NCBI GenBank assembly: GCA_003640385.1
Contig: RCAB01000743.1
Location: 872-22,595 of the forward strand
Origin: Setaria digitata
Lineage: Eukaryota; Nematoda; Chromadorea; Rhabditida; Setariidae
Reading direction: 5' to 3'
Length of the DNA: 21,724 bases
Part shown: positions 9,763 through 19,705 of the stretch, piece after piece
Layout of the letters: the number at the start of each line of letters is the position of its first letter
Numbering within the stretch: the stretch's first letter is position 1
Notes under the pieces: generated by a model
Told to the model about the DNA's origin: nothing
Seen by the model: only the letters and a program-made list of their open reading frames with translations
Database searches by the model: none
Translations under genes and position numbers: made by a program

Positions 9763-10014
9763 ATGCCAATTATTGAAGAGTCTTCTGACGAAAGAAATCC
9801 GTACTATCAAAAGGTTTATCAGCAAATAAATTCGCATAAATATCCTTATCGAAAGGTTTGTTAGCAAGCTGCAGTAATGATAAGTAATGATTCAATAAGT
9901 AACTGCTGGATTAAATTTGATATGAAATTAATAATGCAGATAATATCTGTTATATTTTTTAAAATTTCATTTTTTTGTGGTATTAGTAAAACGCTAGCTT
10001 TCAGAAATTTGATT
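9763..10014 (+). pseudogene. Candidate small exon or decayed ORF with one in-frame stop
   Basis: An ATG at 9763 opens 33 codons (MPIIEESSDERNPYYQKVY...), stops at TAG 9862-9864, and the same frame then stays open for 50 codons to TAA at 10015. The first part has a balanced amino-acid composition. A donor-like CGAAAG|GTTTGT at 9851-9861 would end an exon in phase 0 just before the stop, so the first part could be a genuine exon. No acceptor or spliced-leader site lies just upstream of the ATG. Single open runs of this length are expected by chance in a window this size, so support is weak. Confidence 0.15.
9805..9867 (+). repeat. 21-bp direct repeat with 42-bp period
   Basis: Positions 9805-9825 and 9847-9867 match at 18 of 21 bases, and all three differences are transitions. 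The 42-base spacing is 14 codons, so the repeat stays in phase with the frame starting at 9763 (YQKVYQQ against YRKVC-stop-Q). Confidence 0.7.
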
Positions 10015-10081
10015 TAAGAAATATAAATGCTTTTTTTAAGAAATGATTTAAGCAATTTAAGAAAAGATGATTTAAGAAATG
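10011..10081 (+). repeat. Short degenerate repeats of a TTTAAGAAAT unit
   Basis: At least four copies of (GA)TTTAAGAAA(T) with small variations occur within about 70 bases. It is a low-complexity cluster, probably from slippage. Confidence 0.7.
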
Positions 10082-13000
10082 AAATGATCAGTGAATGCCA
10101 ACAATGCTTTTATTCCTTAAAAAATTTAAAAAAAAAAAAAAATTGCTTTTCGTTTGCATCAATGAAACTATTATATGTTGAATAAAATTGGAACTAATAT
10201 ATCCAATCAAAATGGAACATACTTTAGATTAAAAGCACAAAATTAATGTTTACGCAAAAAAAAAAAAAAAGACAAAAAAGAAAATATATTTGAAAAGAAA
10301 CGCACCTAATAAAAAAAGTAATTAAAAGGAAAATAATTACTGTCCTTTTTTTATTTCAGTGTTTACCTTTAGGTAACCATGTCAATTCAAACGAGAAATA
10401 AGCTCCCTCCCATTCTTTCCAAAAAATAAAAAAATATTTTTCGTATCTCTTTTAAAAATTCGTCAAAAAATTTCTGAAATGGTAAAAAACTAAGCAAGAA
10501 TCAATTGGCACCAGTGTTACTAAAATTTCTNAAATATTTTTCGTATCTCTTTTAAAAATTCGTCAAAAAATTTCTCAAATGGTAAAAAACTAAGCAAGAA
10601 TCAATTGGCACCAGTGTTACTAAAATTTCTAAATTTAATCCAATTAGTAATTTTGCCAGTGAAATCAAAATTAACGGAAAAAAACGAAACGAAACTGAAA
10701 AATTAAAAAAAGAAGAAAAGGAAAGAACAAATTTTCTTGAATAAATGTTTTAATAAAAATCTGATTAATGATAAATGATGCACATTCAAAAGTAAATTAT
10801 CCACTTCTCTTAAACCAAATTATTACTTTCTTTTCAAAAGTTAATCAACCACTAATTAGAAAAAATTATTGCTTAAAGAAAGAAGAAAAAAATGAAAAAA
10901 AAAGGCTAATTAAGCCGGCTGATTAAGTCTAAAGGAAAAATTCGAAGAAGTAAAATTAAGATAAGAATGAAATTTTTTAAGCTATTGCAAGCTAAAATTT
11001 GAATCTAATTTATTTTCATTTATAAACCTTTTTTTTTTAATGCATGCCAAAAATTAAATTCACGCCTCAAAAATTCAAAATTAAATTCATATTCATAATT
11101 TGTTGTTAAATTTAATAGAAATTAGATTGATTATTATTAATCTTATGGAGAATGTCAGTAATTATTGACATATATTATTATTGTATTACCGCACTCTTAA
11201 ACAATTTTCCAGTAAAAAAAAAAAAAAAAAAGAAAAAATACGCTGAGAAATTTGAGATAATGAAAAATATTCATCTGAGTTATTGTAGTTGCTGAAGAAG
11301 AAATTATTCTTTTGTTTGCTATTTCAGCGAGACCAATCAATGGCAATTGTAGTAACAATAATAGTTATGATAATAATAACAGGATTGAATAAATTTAATA
11401 GCCAAACGACTAACTGATATAAATTAATTCATTGTTTAGCATAAACAGAATTTATTTTGTATAATTTAGTAAAAATTTAGGGTTAGTAATGATTACATAG
11501 TACAAGCATAACAGTAAAATAAGTGTCCCCTCAAATAATGAGAAATGACCTATTTTTTTCCTAGTAAATTAAAGAATATTAAAAATGCGGATTTTTAAAT
11601 GAATCACTGCATTTCAAAAAGCGAAAATTGAAAATCACATATAATTTTGCGCGCTTAAACATTTTGGAAGAAAAATAATTAAAGATTTTTTGATTAAATT
11701 CGAAAAAAAGAATGAGAAGGAAAGAAGAAAAATTATCATTTAATTAAATTGATTATTAAGTTGAAACAGCCTTTGATCAAATGCTTTTTTTTTAACTTAA
11801 TATAAATACAAGGAAATAAGATAAATAATTGGATTGGACTCTAAGATTTTTAAAAAAAAAAAAAAAAAAGAATTACACGAAACGAAAATTTAACGTTAAT
11901 AAAGAAATGCAAATTAAAAAGAAACTGAACATTAAAATGAATAAAATGTTAAAAAAAAATTCGCGAGTGCAAATGATTAAATGCTTATAAATGGATATTT
12001 TAATTAATCCAAAGAATAACAGTGATAAAGAAAATACACGAAAAGCTTGAATTACCAAAAAAATTAATTAATTAATTAGTTAAAATTTTGTATCATCACT
12101 AGGTGTTATTTTTATCAATGAAAAATTGAAAAAATATTCTACTCATTCTTCATTCATTTTACTTTCCTTTTTATTTATTTATTTATTTTTTTTCCTGACC
12201 TTTTTCCTTACTAAATCAGTTTTCGTCATTTATCGTCTATTCATTTTTAACGAGATATTGTCAACTTTATGACTATTATTTGCGATCAGAAAATTCCCCA
12301 ATCTGTCAAGCATTCAAGAATTCAATATCTTTTTTTTTTTCTTTTTGAAAAAAGAAGAAGAAAAAAGGAAAGAAAAAAATGGAAACAAAAAACAGAAATC
12401 CACAGGTTAACATTAAATGAGGGCATTTTTCAAAATTTCTGTGTCACCCTTTCCTGTAGCGGAACAATCATGGTAGTATTATTAATAATTTTATGTTTCT
12501 TTTATGGTTAAAAAAAAAAAAAAAGTTGAAAAAAATTAAAAATTGTTCAAGTTTTAAACATTTCAATGATCTTGAGAGAAAGAACAAAATTCTAACCTCT
12601 CTTTCTTTTCTCTTGTTTTTTTATTCCTACTTTTATTTTTAATATAAAAAATATTGATTACTTATTGCAAATATCTAAAAAGTAGCATTTTTATATTTAC
12701 TAATTAAAGTTTCATTTTGATAACACGAAGCACTCATGGAAGCTAGACTACTTGTTTATTCTCATCTATCTCAGTCTTACAGGTCTTTAGACAGAACTTG
12801 AATAACTTTTAGCTTATTAAATGCTTTAATTTACGGTTACAAGACTTGCAGCGATGCAAGCACTGAATATATTTCCCATTGAGCTGAATTTTTCAAATTT
12901 GCAAAAGTATCTGGAATAATGAAAATACTATAAAAATTTTATACCATCAAACTTGAGAATTTTAAACTGCATAAATAGCTAGACATTGCAGGATAATCTT

Positions 13001-13508
13001 TAACAAGTCAGCTGAATAAACTCTTCATTACTTAGCTGATTTTTTTAAACCACATGTTTCCTAAGTTAATTAAATAAGGTTGAAACTAGTTGAATTATTT
13101 TAACCGAATTTAAACTAATTAAACGAGTTTTTCTAATTCATTCTACTCCCATACTAGTTGCTTTCCATTTATTGTAAAAAAATTGAGATAAAATTGGAGT
13201 GAAACATATAATATTTTTTGATATATAAAATTGTTCTATTTCACTCCATTCTTGTTTATGCTACATAGAAAAAAGATATCTGTGAAGTTTTCACAGTGAA
13301 AGCAAGTTTATCCTTTTTTTCTTAACTCAGGATAAATTTTTAGTTAAAACACTTCATTTTTTTTTTTTTAATTTTATTTGGGAAAAAAAGATGGAAAAAT
13401 GGAAAAAATGGAACAAAACAAAAATTCATCTCTTTAAAGTTTCGATTACCATTAAATTAAAATTTGTCACTGATTTACTGATTAATTTTATGTTTAATTA
13501 GAATTTAG
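10082..13508. other. A/T-rich DNA, no convincing gene
   Basis: About 3.4 kb with long A and T runs (for example around 10129, 10255, 11214, 11850 and 12512), TTTA and TTAA simple stretches near 12060-12190, and an assembly join at 10531. Open frames at 11873-12058 (-) and 12269-12511 (+) encode low-complexity Lys/Phe/Ile-rich peptides, as expected from the base composition. A slightly less A/T-rich patch at 12730-12860 contains only a 21-codon frame. Confidence 0.6.
10432..10630. repeat. 99-bp near-identical pair flanking an N (assembly join)
   Basis: Positions 10432-10530 and 10532-10630 are the same 99 bases with one visible difference (TTTCTGAAA against TTTCTCAAA), separated by the N at 10531. 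This is most simply an unmerged overlap between two contig ends. Confidence 0.85.
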
Positions 13509-14108
13509 TCGATAATGAAAGAATCCTTTGTGATGTTACTAACATTTATGGAAATCAATGAAAAAATAAATCAAACTTGTTTCTTTTCTTTTATTTTATT
13601 TACTTTTTCTACTTTTTTCATTATTTCAATCGTTTTTCTTTTATCAAAAAAAAAAATTAGAAAAAACAATCAATCAAAGAAAAAAGAAAAAAGTGAACAA
13701 TCTTTATACCAAATTAAAATCACAAACAGCAGTTCAATTTGTTTTTTCTGCTGGAATTCAAATGAATGTTTTTTAATTTCACCAAATAAATTTGTTTCTA
13801 AATAAAATGCTTATTTCACAACTGATTTTAATTTTAACATCCAACGTTGTTTTGAAAAATCTCGAAAAAAAATTTTTTTTTCTATTATTACAGCTTCTTC
13901 AAAATCAAAAAATTTCGAGAAATTGTATGATTTTTTTTTGACGTTTTTGATGTTTATTTTGATGTCAAATAAAAAAAAAGCAACAATTTTACGGCAAAAT
14001 ATTGCATTGAAAAATCGGATCAAAAGTGAACTGGCATTTAAATTAATGCCTTATCAATTTAATCATTATTTGTTACATATGAGAACTTTTCTTGCAATTT
14101 CATACTGA
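13509..14108 (+). pseudogene. Long open frame with one internal stop; possible small membrane protein
   Basis: An acceptor-like GAATTTAG at 13501-13508 is followed in phase by an ATG at 13515 and 96 codons to TAA at 13803. The same frame then stays open for a further 100 codons to TGA at 14106. The first part has a hydrophobic segment near residues 23-44 (FFSFILFTFSTFFIISIVFLL) followed by a Lys-rich stretch, as in a single-pass membrane protein. AATAAA at 13801-13806 overlaps the first stop, so 13515-13805 could be a complete small gene. Against this, the composition is very A/T-driven and the opposite strand is also open at 13811-14023. No family is recognised. It may be a decayed gene, a real small gene, or chance. 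Confidence 0.2.
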
Positions 14109-16039
14109 AAATATTACAATTCTTGCTAGATTTGAATCCAGTTAGTAAAGGAAAATATATTCATTTGCAACTTTCGAATAATATTGTCTGCAATGTTATC
14201 TGAAGCATTTTGGTTCATATTAAAGCAAACGTGAATTTTAATGTGAGGAAGAAATTCATTTTCCCATCTAATTTATGACATTGCTAAAGTAATTGAATTA
14301 AATTTCTCATTATTATTGAAAACAATAGGATAAATTAATTAAATTGAGTAAAATTTTGTACCATTTAATCGAGATTCTATTAAACTTTTTTAAATATAAT
14401 TGATCAAAAATTTTCCATCTTTTCAAAAATATTAAATTAATCACCCGGTATCAATTTTCAATGAAGCAATTATCATTTTGGTAAGGCTATTTGTTGAAAC
14501 AAGAAAGTGGAAGCAAATTTTGCATGTGAAAAAAATAACCATTTTGCATTATTAATTAATTGCTAGAGTTTGCATCGTTACACTTCTGTCATCAAAATGA
14601 AATATTTTCTCAAAAAAAAAAAAAAATGAAAGAAAATCTTAGCAAGCTCAGAAGAACTGCTAAAGGGCATTTTATTTCACAGGATTAAAAGTTAACTTTG
14701 GAAAAAAAAAAACTCATTTATTGTTTTTTTTAGGCTAATAATTTTTACTAGCAACATATCGTCTTTCTTAAATCTTTCCAATTTTTTATTCTTTTTCTTT
14801 TTTTTACTTTGTTATTAAACAAAATCTTTGCAGCAAATTTTTCAGTTTTAAAAAATGAAAAGAAAAATTTAAATTCTAGGAAAGGCAGATATGTTGAAGT
14901 AGGAAAAAAGTTTTTTTGAATGTTAGAAGCTAATATTTTTGGTTACCTGATTACTGATGGCGTAATAAATTGGTTGTGTTCAAATAATTGCTCATATTAT
15001 TTATTTATTCAAATCATTACTATCATTTGTCTTATTTTATTCTTAAATGGATTTAAACAGTACTTATAGCACTGAAATTTGGCTGACCAAATATGAAAAA
15101 TTTTATTTTTTTTTTATTAGATCTAATTGAAATAAACAGTAGCAATAGATTTAAAAGATTTCATAAATTAAAACAAGGAACTTTTGTTCGTAATATTTCA
15201 AAATTAATTTCAATTTAATACTCACATCTTCACTTTTTTTTTAAAATAATTTCAAACAAGTTTCTTTTCCGAATATAACAATAATCTGTGGCCTGCCGAA
15301 AATGTTGTCTTATTTTTTTTGCTTTTGTTTAAAAATTTTGTCAACTATTATCATCCTTTTTTTCAATCTTAATAGAAGAGCAAAAAAAAGACAAAATAAA
15401 ATACAAAATAGAAAAATATTGAGAATCGAATATTAGATGGCCGAGTGGTTGAATATTAGAATCCAGAATAAAATATATAACGAAATATTGGACTCTTATC
15501 ATTCTAATTCATACTGATAACCTGATCAAACTATGCCAATATAATTTTATATTGAATATTTTTCAGCTGATAGGTGTAAAAAGTTGAATTCTTTTACTGA
15601 TAATAATGTTGTGCACTAAATTGCTGCCATTTAGTAATGATATTAATTCGTGGAAGTTCTTGCCATTTGAAAACGATAATACTCATCCAAAAGCATTACA
15701 CTTAAAGTTAAGTCATTGTGCATTAAAATTTAATTGTTTTGTAATGATTTGAAAATGATATTATTTCAATGCTAAATACATCCGCTATTTGATAACGATA
15801 CTGCTTTACTCCAAGAATTTAATCATTTAAGATCAACATTATCAAACTAAATTTTCGCTGCTAATGGTAGAGAAAATGTTTCAAATTTAATATGGATCCA
15901 AAAGATTTGATGATGCATCAATAATATCGTTACTTAAATTTTACTTAATAAACTTTATTACTTTTGTTATTTAATGCATTATTTCATTTCATTTATAAAA
16001 TATTTTTTTTACTGACATATAAATTATTAGCAGTAATAA
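14109..16039. other. A/T-rich DNA, no gene seen
   Basis: About 1.9 kb of A/T-rich sequence with the usual homopolymers. The only notable element is a short G+C-rich core between two 10-base direct repeats at 15428-15460. No exon-like patch with splice signals was found. Confidence 0.6.
15428..15460 (+). repeat. 10-bp direct repeats around a tRNA A-box-like core
   Basis: GAATATTAGA occurs at 15428-15437 and again at 15451-15460, separated by TGGCCGAGTGGTT (15438-15450). The core matches the D-arm/A-box of eukaryotic tRNA-Ser or tRNA-Leu (TGGCNNAGTGG). No B-box (GGTTCGA) or foldable tRNA body follows, so it is not a functional tRNA gene. It may be a tRNA fragment inserted with a target-site duplication, or chance. 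Confidence 0.35.
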
Positions 16040-16411
16040 TTATTATTGAAATTATTACTTACTGTTCGAGAAATAAACAGAATTTTTCAGTCAAACTGGT
16101 TATTTTTGCTCTTGATTGATTTGAATGATCAGGTAAATATTAAAATATCTCTCTTCGTGGTTAAACAGTTATTGCATCAATATGGGTGGTCGTTTTATTT
16201 TTCATCCATATGGACTGGATGATGTATAACATCTCGGCGCTATGACTATGTAAAATTAATTAAAATCAAATCTAATCAAATCAACTCAGTCGTTAAAATT
16301 AATGAAACCGTAATTTTGTGCCGAAGAAGAAAGTGTCGAATTGCCATAACACATAAAAAACGGAAAATGTTTTTTCCTCTCTATTTTAACAAAATCATTT
16401 ATGTAAAGATA
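16040..16411 (+). pseudogene. Two consecutive same-frame open stretches separated by one TGA
   Basis: One plus-strand frame is open for 60 codons (16040-16219), stops at TGA 16220-16222, and stays open for 63 more codons to TAA at 16412. The middle part is less A/T-rich than its surroundings and reads as a mixed peptide (HQYGWSFYFSSIWTG, then CITSRRYDYVKL). There is no ATG near the start of either half and no recognised domain. A rough stop-density estimate makes such a pair borderline by chance in this window. Recorded only as a possible gene relic. Confidence 0.12.
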
Positions 16412-16412
16412 T

Positions 16413-16940
16413 AAAAAAAGCGCTAAGAAATTTCGTCATGAATTTCATACCAAAGCTTATCACTACTTCTGCAAAAAAAAAAAAAAAAAGAAAAAAAAAA
16501 TTGTTGACATAAGATATAAAAACCATTACCGATTAAAAAAAGAAGCAGAACTGTAAACAATTAAATTTTAAAATTAAAGCCAAAGAAAGGACTTACAAAA
16601 CTCTCCCTGCGATTAATCAGAAATAAGCAGTTCACAAAACTACTTATATCAAATTAGTAGGATATTGCACATTAAAAATTTAAAATTTAATTTCTATTCT
16701 TAGTTTTTGGGCAAAATTAAATCCTTGCTAATCATGCCTGACCAAATAATTGTTTCCGATACTAGATCTATGAATTTGTGAAATCTAAATGTTGAATTCC
16801 CTGCGAATTTCATCAACAATTTTTAAAATTAAATCTTATTTGAAGCATATAAGTCAGAAAAATAATCAATTGCGCATTTGATGATGATAAACTCATTTGT
16901 ACAGGGCCAACAGTAACGCTGTCACTGCAATTTGGGTAAT
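16413..16940. other. A/T-rich DNA, no gene seen
   Basis: Contains a long A run near 16472-16500 and otherwise unremarkable A/T-rich sequence leading into the first copy of the duplicated segment. No exon or RNA gene is recognisable. Confidence 0.6.
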
Positions 16941-17212
16941 GGCATCATATAACAGCATAATTAATCAAATTATTTTTTTTTAACGAACAAAACTAGAAGA
17001 TTTCTTCTTACCTCTATCGAATGCGATACATGAGAGTTGGAAGAGAAGAAAAACCATAAAATTTGTTCGTTTCTTTTCTTATCGTGATTGATGAAAAATG
17101 AAAATGAATAAAAGAGAAAGAAAACAATAGAGAAGGAAAGTATTAACCTCGCAAAAACGACCTGTTCCATTGAAGAAATTCAACAAGACTTGCAATTTCA
17201 GTTTACAAAAAA
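16941..17212 (+). repeat. Diverged direct duplication, copy A
   Basis: This segment resembles 17366-17617 along its length, in the same order and orientation. Shared blocks include CATAATTAATCA-type sequence at the left, a TATCGAATGCGATAC/TATCGGATGCGGTAG block, a GGAAAGTATT block, and a right end (17186-17212) matching 26 of 27 bases. Several indels separate the blocks. A minus-strand open frame (16970-17170) crosses it, but indels between the copies shift frame, so a conserved coding function is unlikely. Confidence 0.75.
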
Positions 17213-17365
17213 GTTTCCTTTTAAATTTTATTTTCTTTTTTTTTTTGATTTATCAACTTTTTTTGAACAAAATTAAATCTTCACAATCGTAGCTTAATCA
17301 ATAATTTATTTTTTTTATTCGATATATGATTTCGTAAAAATTAAACTTTTCAGTTTTCTGCTGAA

Positions 17366-17617
17366 TTATCATCGTATACCAGTATAATTAATCATTTCTT
17401 TTCTTTTTGCAATGACAAAACCATTATCTGTATCGGATGCGGTAGATGAGAGCTGAAATGAATGAAAATCTGTAAAATTTCTTATTTCGTTTCTCTGTCA
17501 TTTTTTTTTACGAATGATAAAAAATAAAAATGGGTGAAATGCAAAAGAAAATAACTGATGGAAAGTATTTATTCCTGAAAAAATTATGCGAGACTTGCAA
17601 TTTCAGTTTATAAAAAA
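17366..17617 (+). repeat. Diverged direct duplication, copy B
   Basis: This is the partner of 16941-17212, offset by about 405-426 bases because of indels. The best-preserved block is 17591-17617. A minus-strand frame (17708 to 17508) runs through it and into the adjacent, less A/T-rich 17640-17708, reading MGMAHKSSGITAHFTGRF at its start. That reading frame is not preserved in copy A beyond the KLKLQV stretch. It may be an old local duplication of non-coding or decayed sequence. Confidence 0.75.
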
Positions 17618-17978
17618 ACTTTCTACAGAATTCCCCTAGACAGCTATGAAACCGACCTGTGAAATGTGCAGTTATTCCAGACGATTTATGAGCCATCCCC
17701 ATATCCAAATGAATGTAATGTTTATAAGCTCTTTAAACATTCACGCTTTTCAAAATATTCAAGCATCTGAATGAGTTGCTGCATGAAATTTTCAAACCTC
17801 TGGACAAATATACAATTTGCAAATTATCTTAACATTCTCATAGAAGTTTTTTTGTAATCAAACAATCGGACAGAATAGGCGCCTTATAAAAAATACCTTG
17901 AATTAAAAAATTATTTGCAATAATTGCTACAGAAAATTTGAAATTTTTTTTTTTTTTTTTACTGCTTATGATCACTCA

Positions 17979-18185
17979 GTTCGATTAACAACCTCTAATT
18001 AGCCATTTCGGTTCACTACTTGTAATCAATCAATAATCTAGTTCATTATTTCTAATTAACCAGTCCAGTTCATTAGTTATATTTAGTTGGTTCTGTTCAC
18101 TACATGCAAACAGTTAGCAATCCGGTCCACTACTTATAATCAGTCAATTTGCTCCACTACTTGTACTTTGTCCACATTACTACGC
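17979..18185 (+). repeat. Degenerate minisatellite, about eight 27/30-bp units
   Basis: Copies of a unit beginning GTTCACTACTTGTAATCA start near 17979, 18011, 18041, 18068, 18095, 18125, 18152 and 18170. Spacings are 32, 30, 27, 27, 30, 27 and 18 bases. The units are well diverged, so the array is old. Most spacings are multiples of three. One plus-strand frame reads as repeated 9-10 residue motifs (GSLLVINQ, SSLFLINQ, GPLLIISQ) with a few stops. Confidence 0.8.
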
Positions 18186-18329
18186 TTTTTTTTTTTCCAG
18201 TGTGCTGTTGAAATTTGACAGGAAACTTTTTTTTTAAAGTGATTCAATTTACATGATTTATATAAATCGAAATGATCACAAAATTGATTGCTGAAACCTA
18301 CTAGCATTTGACTATTCTGTTTAACAAGT

Positions 18330-18506
18330 TCAAAATGATACGGCTGTTAAGAGAGAATCTTCTAATGCAGCCGCAACTCGAAATCCTACAGAATTCCTCA
18401 GGACTATTAGACGATGCATTTGTTCTTGTCTATCACGAAACGATGAAATGTCATCCATCAGACTGTAATCAGATGTACCTAAATTTATCCAGGATTTAAT
18501 TATTTC
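18330..18506 (-). CDS. Unassigned exon-like patch (weak)
   Basis: About 165 bases near 18334-18499 are roughly 40% G+C in a much more A/T-rich setting. On the minus strand 18506-18333 is open for 58 codons and then meets TGA at 18330-18332. A TTTAG acceptor allows an exon start at 18478, phase 1, after which it reads SDYSLMDDISSFRDRQEQ and onwards. Its third codon positions are about three-quarters A/T, as in the confident genes here. The plus strand is also open (54 codons from 18334, MIRLLRENLLMQPQLEIL), with less A/T at third positions. Which strand, if either, is coding is unresolved. No family is recognised and no clear donor was found. Confidence 0.2.
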   Translation of the reverse strand, partial: EIIKSWINLGTSDYSLMDDISSFRDRQEQMHRLIVLRNSVGFRVAAALEDSLLTAVSF

Positions 18507-19036
18507 TCATTTCACAAAGTCATCAACAATTGAGAGTTATTAATAACAGATTTACTTAAAGTAAAATTATTCATTTAAATAACTTAGTCGTTTGAAGTAG
18601 AAATCAGTTCATTCTTGAACTGTCTGATGAAGCAACAGTTTGCTTAATTGCGTTTTATTGACTAACTAATTAATGTTTTCACATTCAATTTCTTATAAAT
18701 TATTGCTATTACAAATTAATAATTTTTGAATAACTTAATTGTGTGAAATGAAAATCAATTCATTCATTTTATTTTTTTTTTCCTTTTTTTTTTTTGACTG
18801 CAATAAATATTACTCAATCTATCGTCGCTGTATGAAACTCCAAATGCTTCTTCACCTTTCAATAATTGATTACGATCATTTACTAAAAGTAAATACTTAT
18901 TTTTAATTTTTTCTCATGTGCAATTTCTATAAAGTATTATTCATTTCTGAAATTTTGCAGAAAGAAAAAAATTGTTTAAAAGAAATTGTAAAATTTTGGA
19001 AAATATTATTGAGATTTTTAGTAAATAAATGTTTCG
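18507..19036. other. A/T-rich DNA, no gene seen
   Basis: Homopolymer-rich sequence between two exon-like patches. It would contain the 3' UTR of the candidate gene ending at 19037, but no AATAAA follows that stop closely on the minus strand. Confidence 0.5.
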
Positions 19037-19705
19037 TTAAAGCGCAATAAACATGCCAGAAGCAATTCTTATAGGCTTAATGCCAAGTGTATTGGTTGCG
19101 GAGAATTCGGAAATGTTTGAACTGTTTAAACTTTCAACAATTGCAAATTCTTTACCTCTGAAATAATAAGCTATATGCAATAAGTATTTTTTTTTTTTTG
19201 AAATAAATTAAATTATAAATTTTGATTCCTTTACATTTTTCGCTTTTTGAGAAAAAACTTTTACAAATTCATTCTAGCGAAGAGGAAAAGAAAACAAAAG
19301 ATTTTAAACTGATATTAAAGCTAAAATTTAACCCTTGATTGATGTTATGCTGCTCCTCTATAGCTCTGCCATTTTCAATGCTTTTAGTATCATGTTGTTG
19401 CGTCTAATTTATTATTCATTACATAAATAAATGGTGTCGCATTACATTGTACTCTATTTTTTTATGACATATCAATTTGATACTCATATTTTAACTCATA
19501 TATATCGTGAAGTAAATTTTACCGATGAATTTTGTTGTAATATTCTTTTTTCTTTGCTCACCTTTTGATGATGATTACGTTGTGAAGGATTCTGAAAGAA
19601 GTTTTGGGAAATAATTCCATTTTTTTATTCTTTTTTTTTTTTTTGTAAAATTACATTTAATATCAATGTAACGTACTCAAGGCAATTTGATGACCAGGTC
19701 ATCAT
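19037..19705 (-). CDS. Candidate small three-exon gene, 59 residues, unknown function
   Basis: Three minus-strand pieces join in one frame: 19705-19677, 19591-19562 and 19157-19037. Intron 1 (85 bases) has donor GA|GTACGT and acceptor CTTCTTTCAG. Intron 2 (404 bases) has donor CAAAAG|GTGAGC and acceptor TTATTTCAG. Both junctions are phase 2. The middle exon is only 30 bases but is bounded by excellent splice sites. The last exon gives 39 codons (GKEFAIVESLNSS..., ...GIKPIRIASGMFIAL) and ends in TAA at 19039-19037. The product has no signal peptide or domain that I recognise. The ATG at 19705 (MMTWSSNCLE) is uncertain; the first exon may be longer or different. The support is the splice consensus and phase agreement, not homology. 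Confidence 0.35.

Noticed and set aside
11873..12058. 61-codon minus-strand hydrophobic frame
   Set aside because: A Phe/Ile/Leu-rich peptide is what A/T-rich DNA gives by chance; there are no splice or start context signals.
12269..12511. 80-codon plus-strand frame
   Set aside because: The middle is a low-complexity Lys/Arg run from A-rich sequence; no family or splice support.
13811..14023. 70-codon minus-strand frame
   Set aside because: It overlaps a longer same-frame open stretch on the plus strand and has low-complexity Lys/Phe/Ile content; at most a shadow.
15438..15510. Possible tRNA-Ser or tRNA-Leu gene
   Set aside because: Only the A-box matches; there is no B-box, no anticodon arm and no acceptor pairing.
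16970..17170. 66-codon minus-strand hydrophobic frame inside copy A of the duplication
   Set aside because: The frame is not preserved in copy B because of indels, so it is unlikely to be coding.
19053..19166. 37-codon plus-strand frame starting MPEAILIGLM
   Set aside because: It lies antisense to the last exon of the 19037-19705 candidate, which has better support from splice signals. Its length is within chance expectation.
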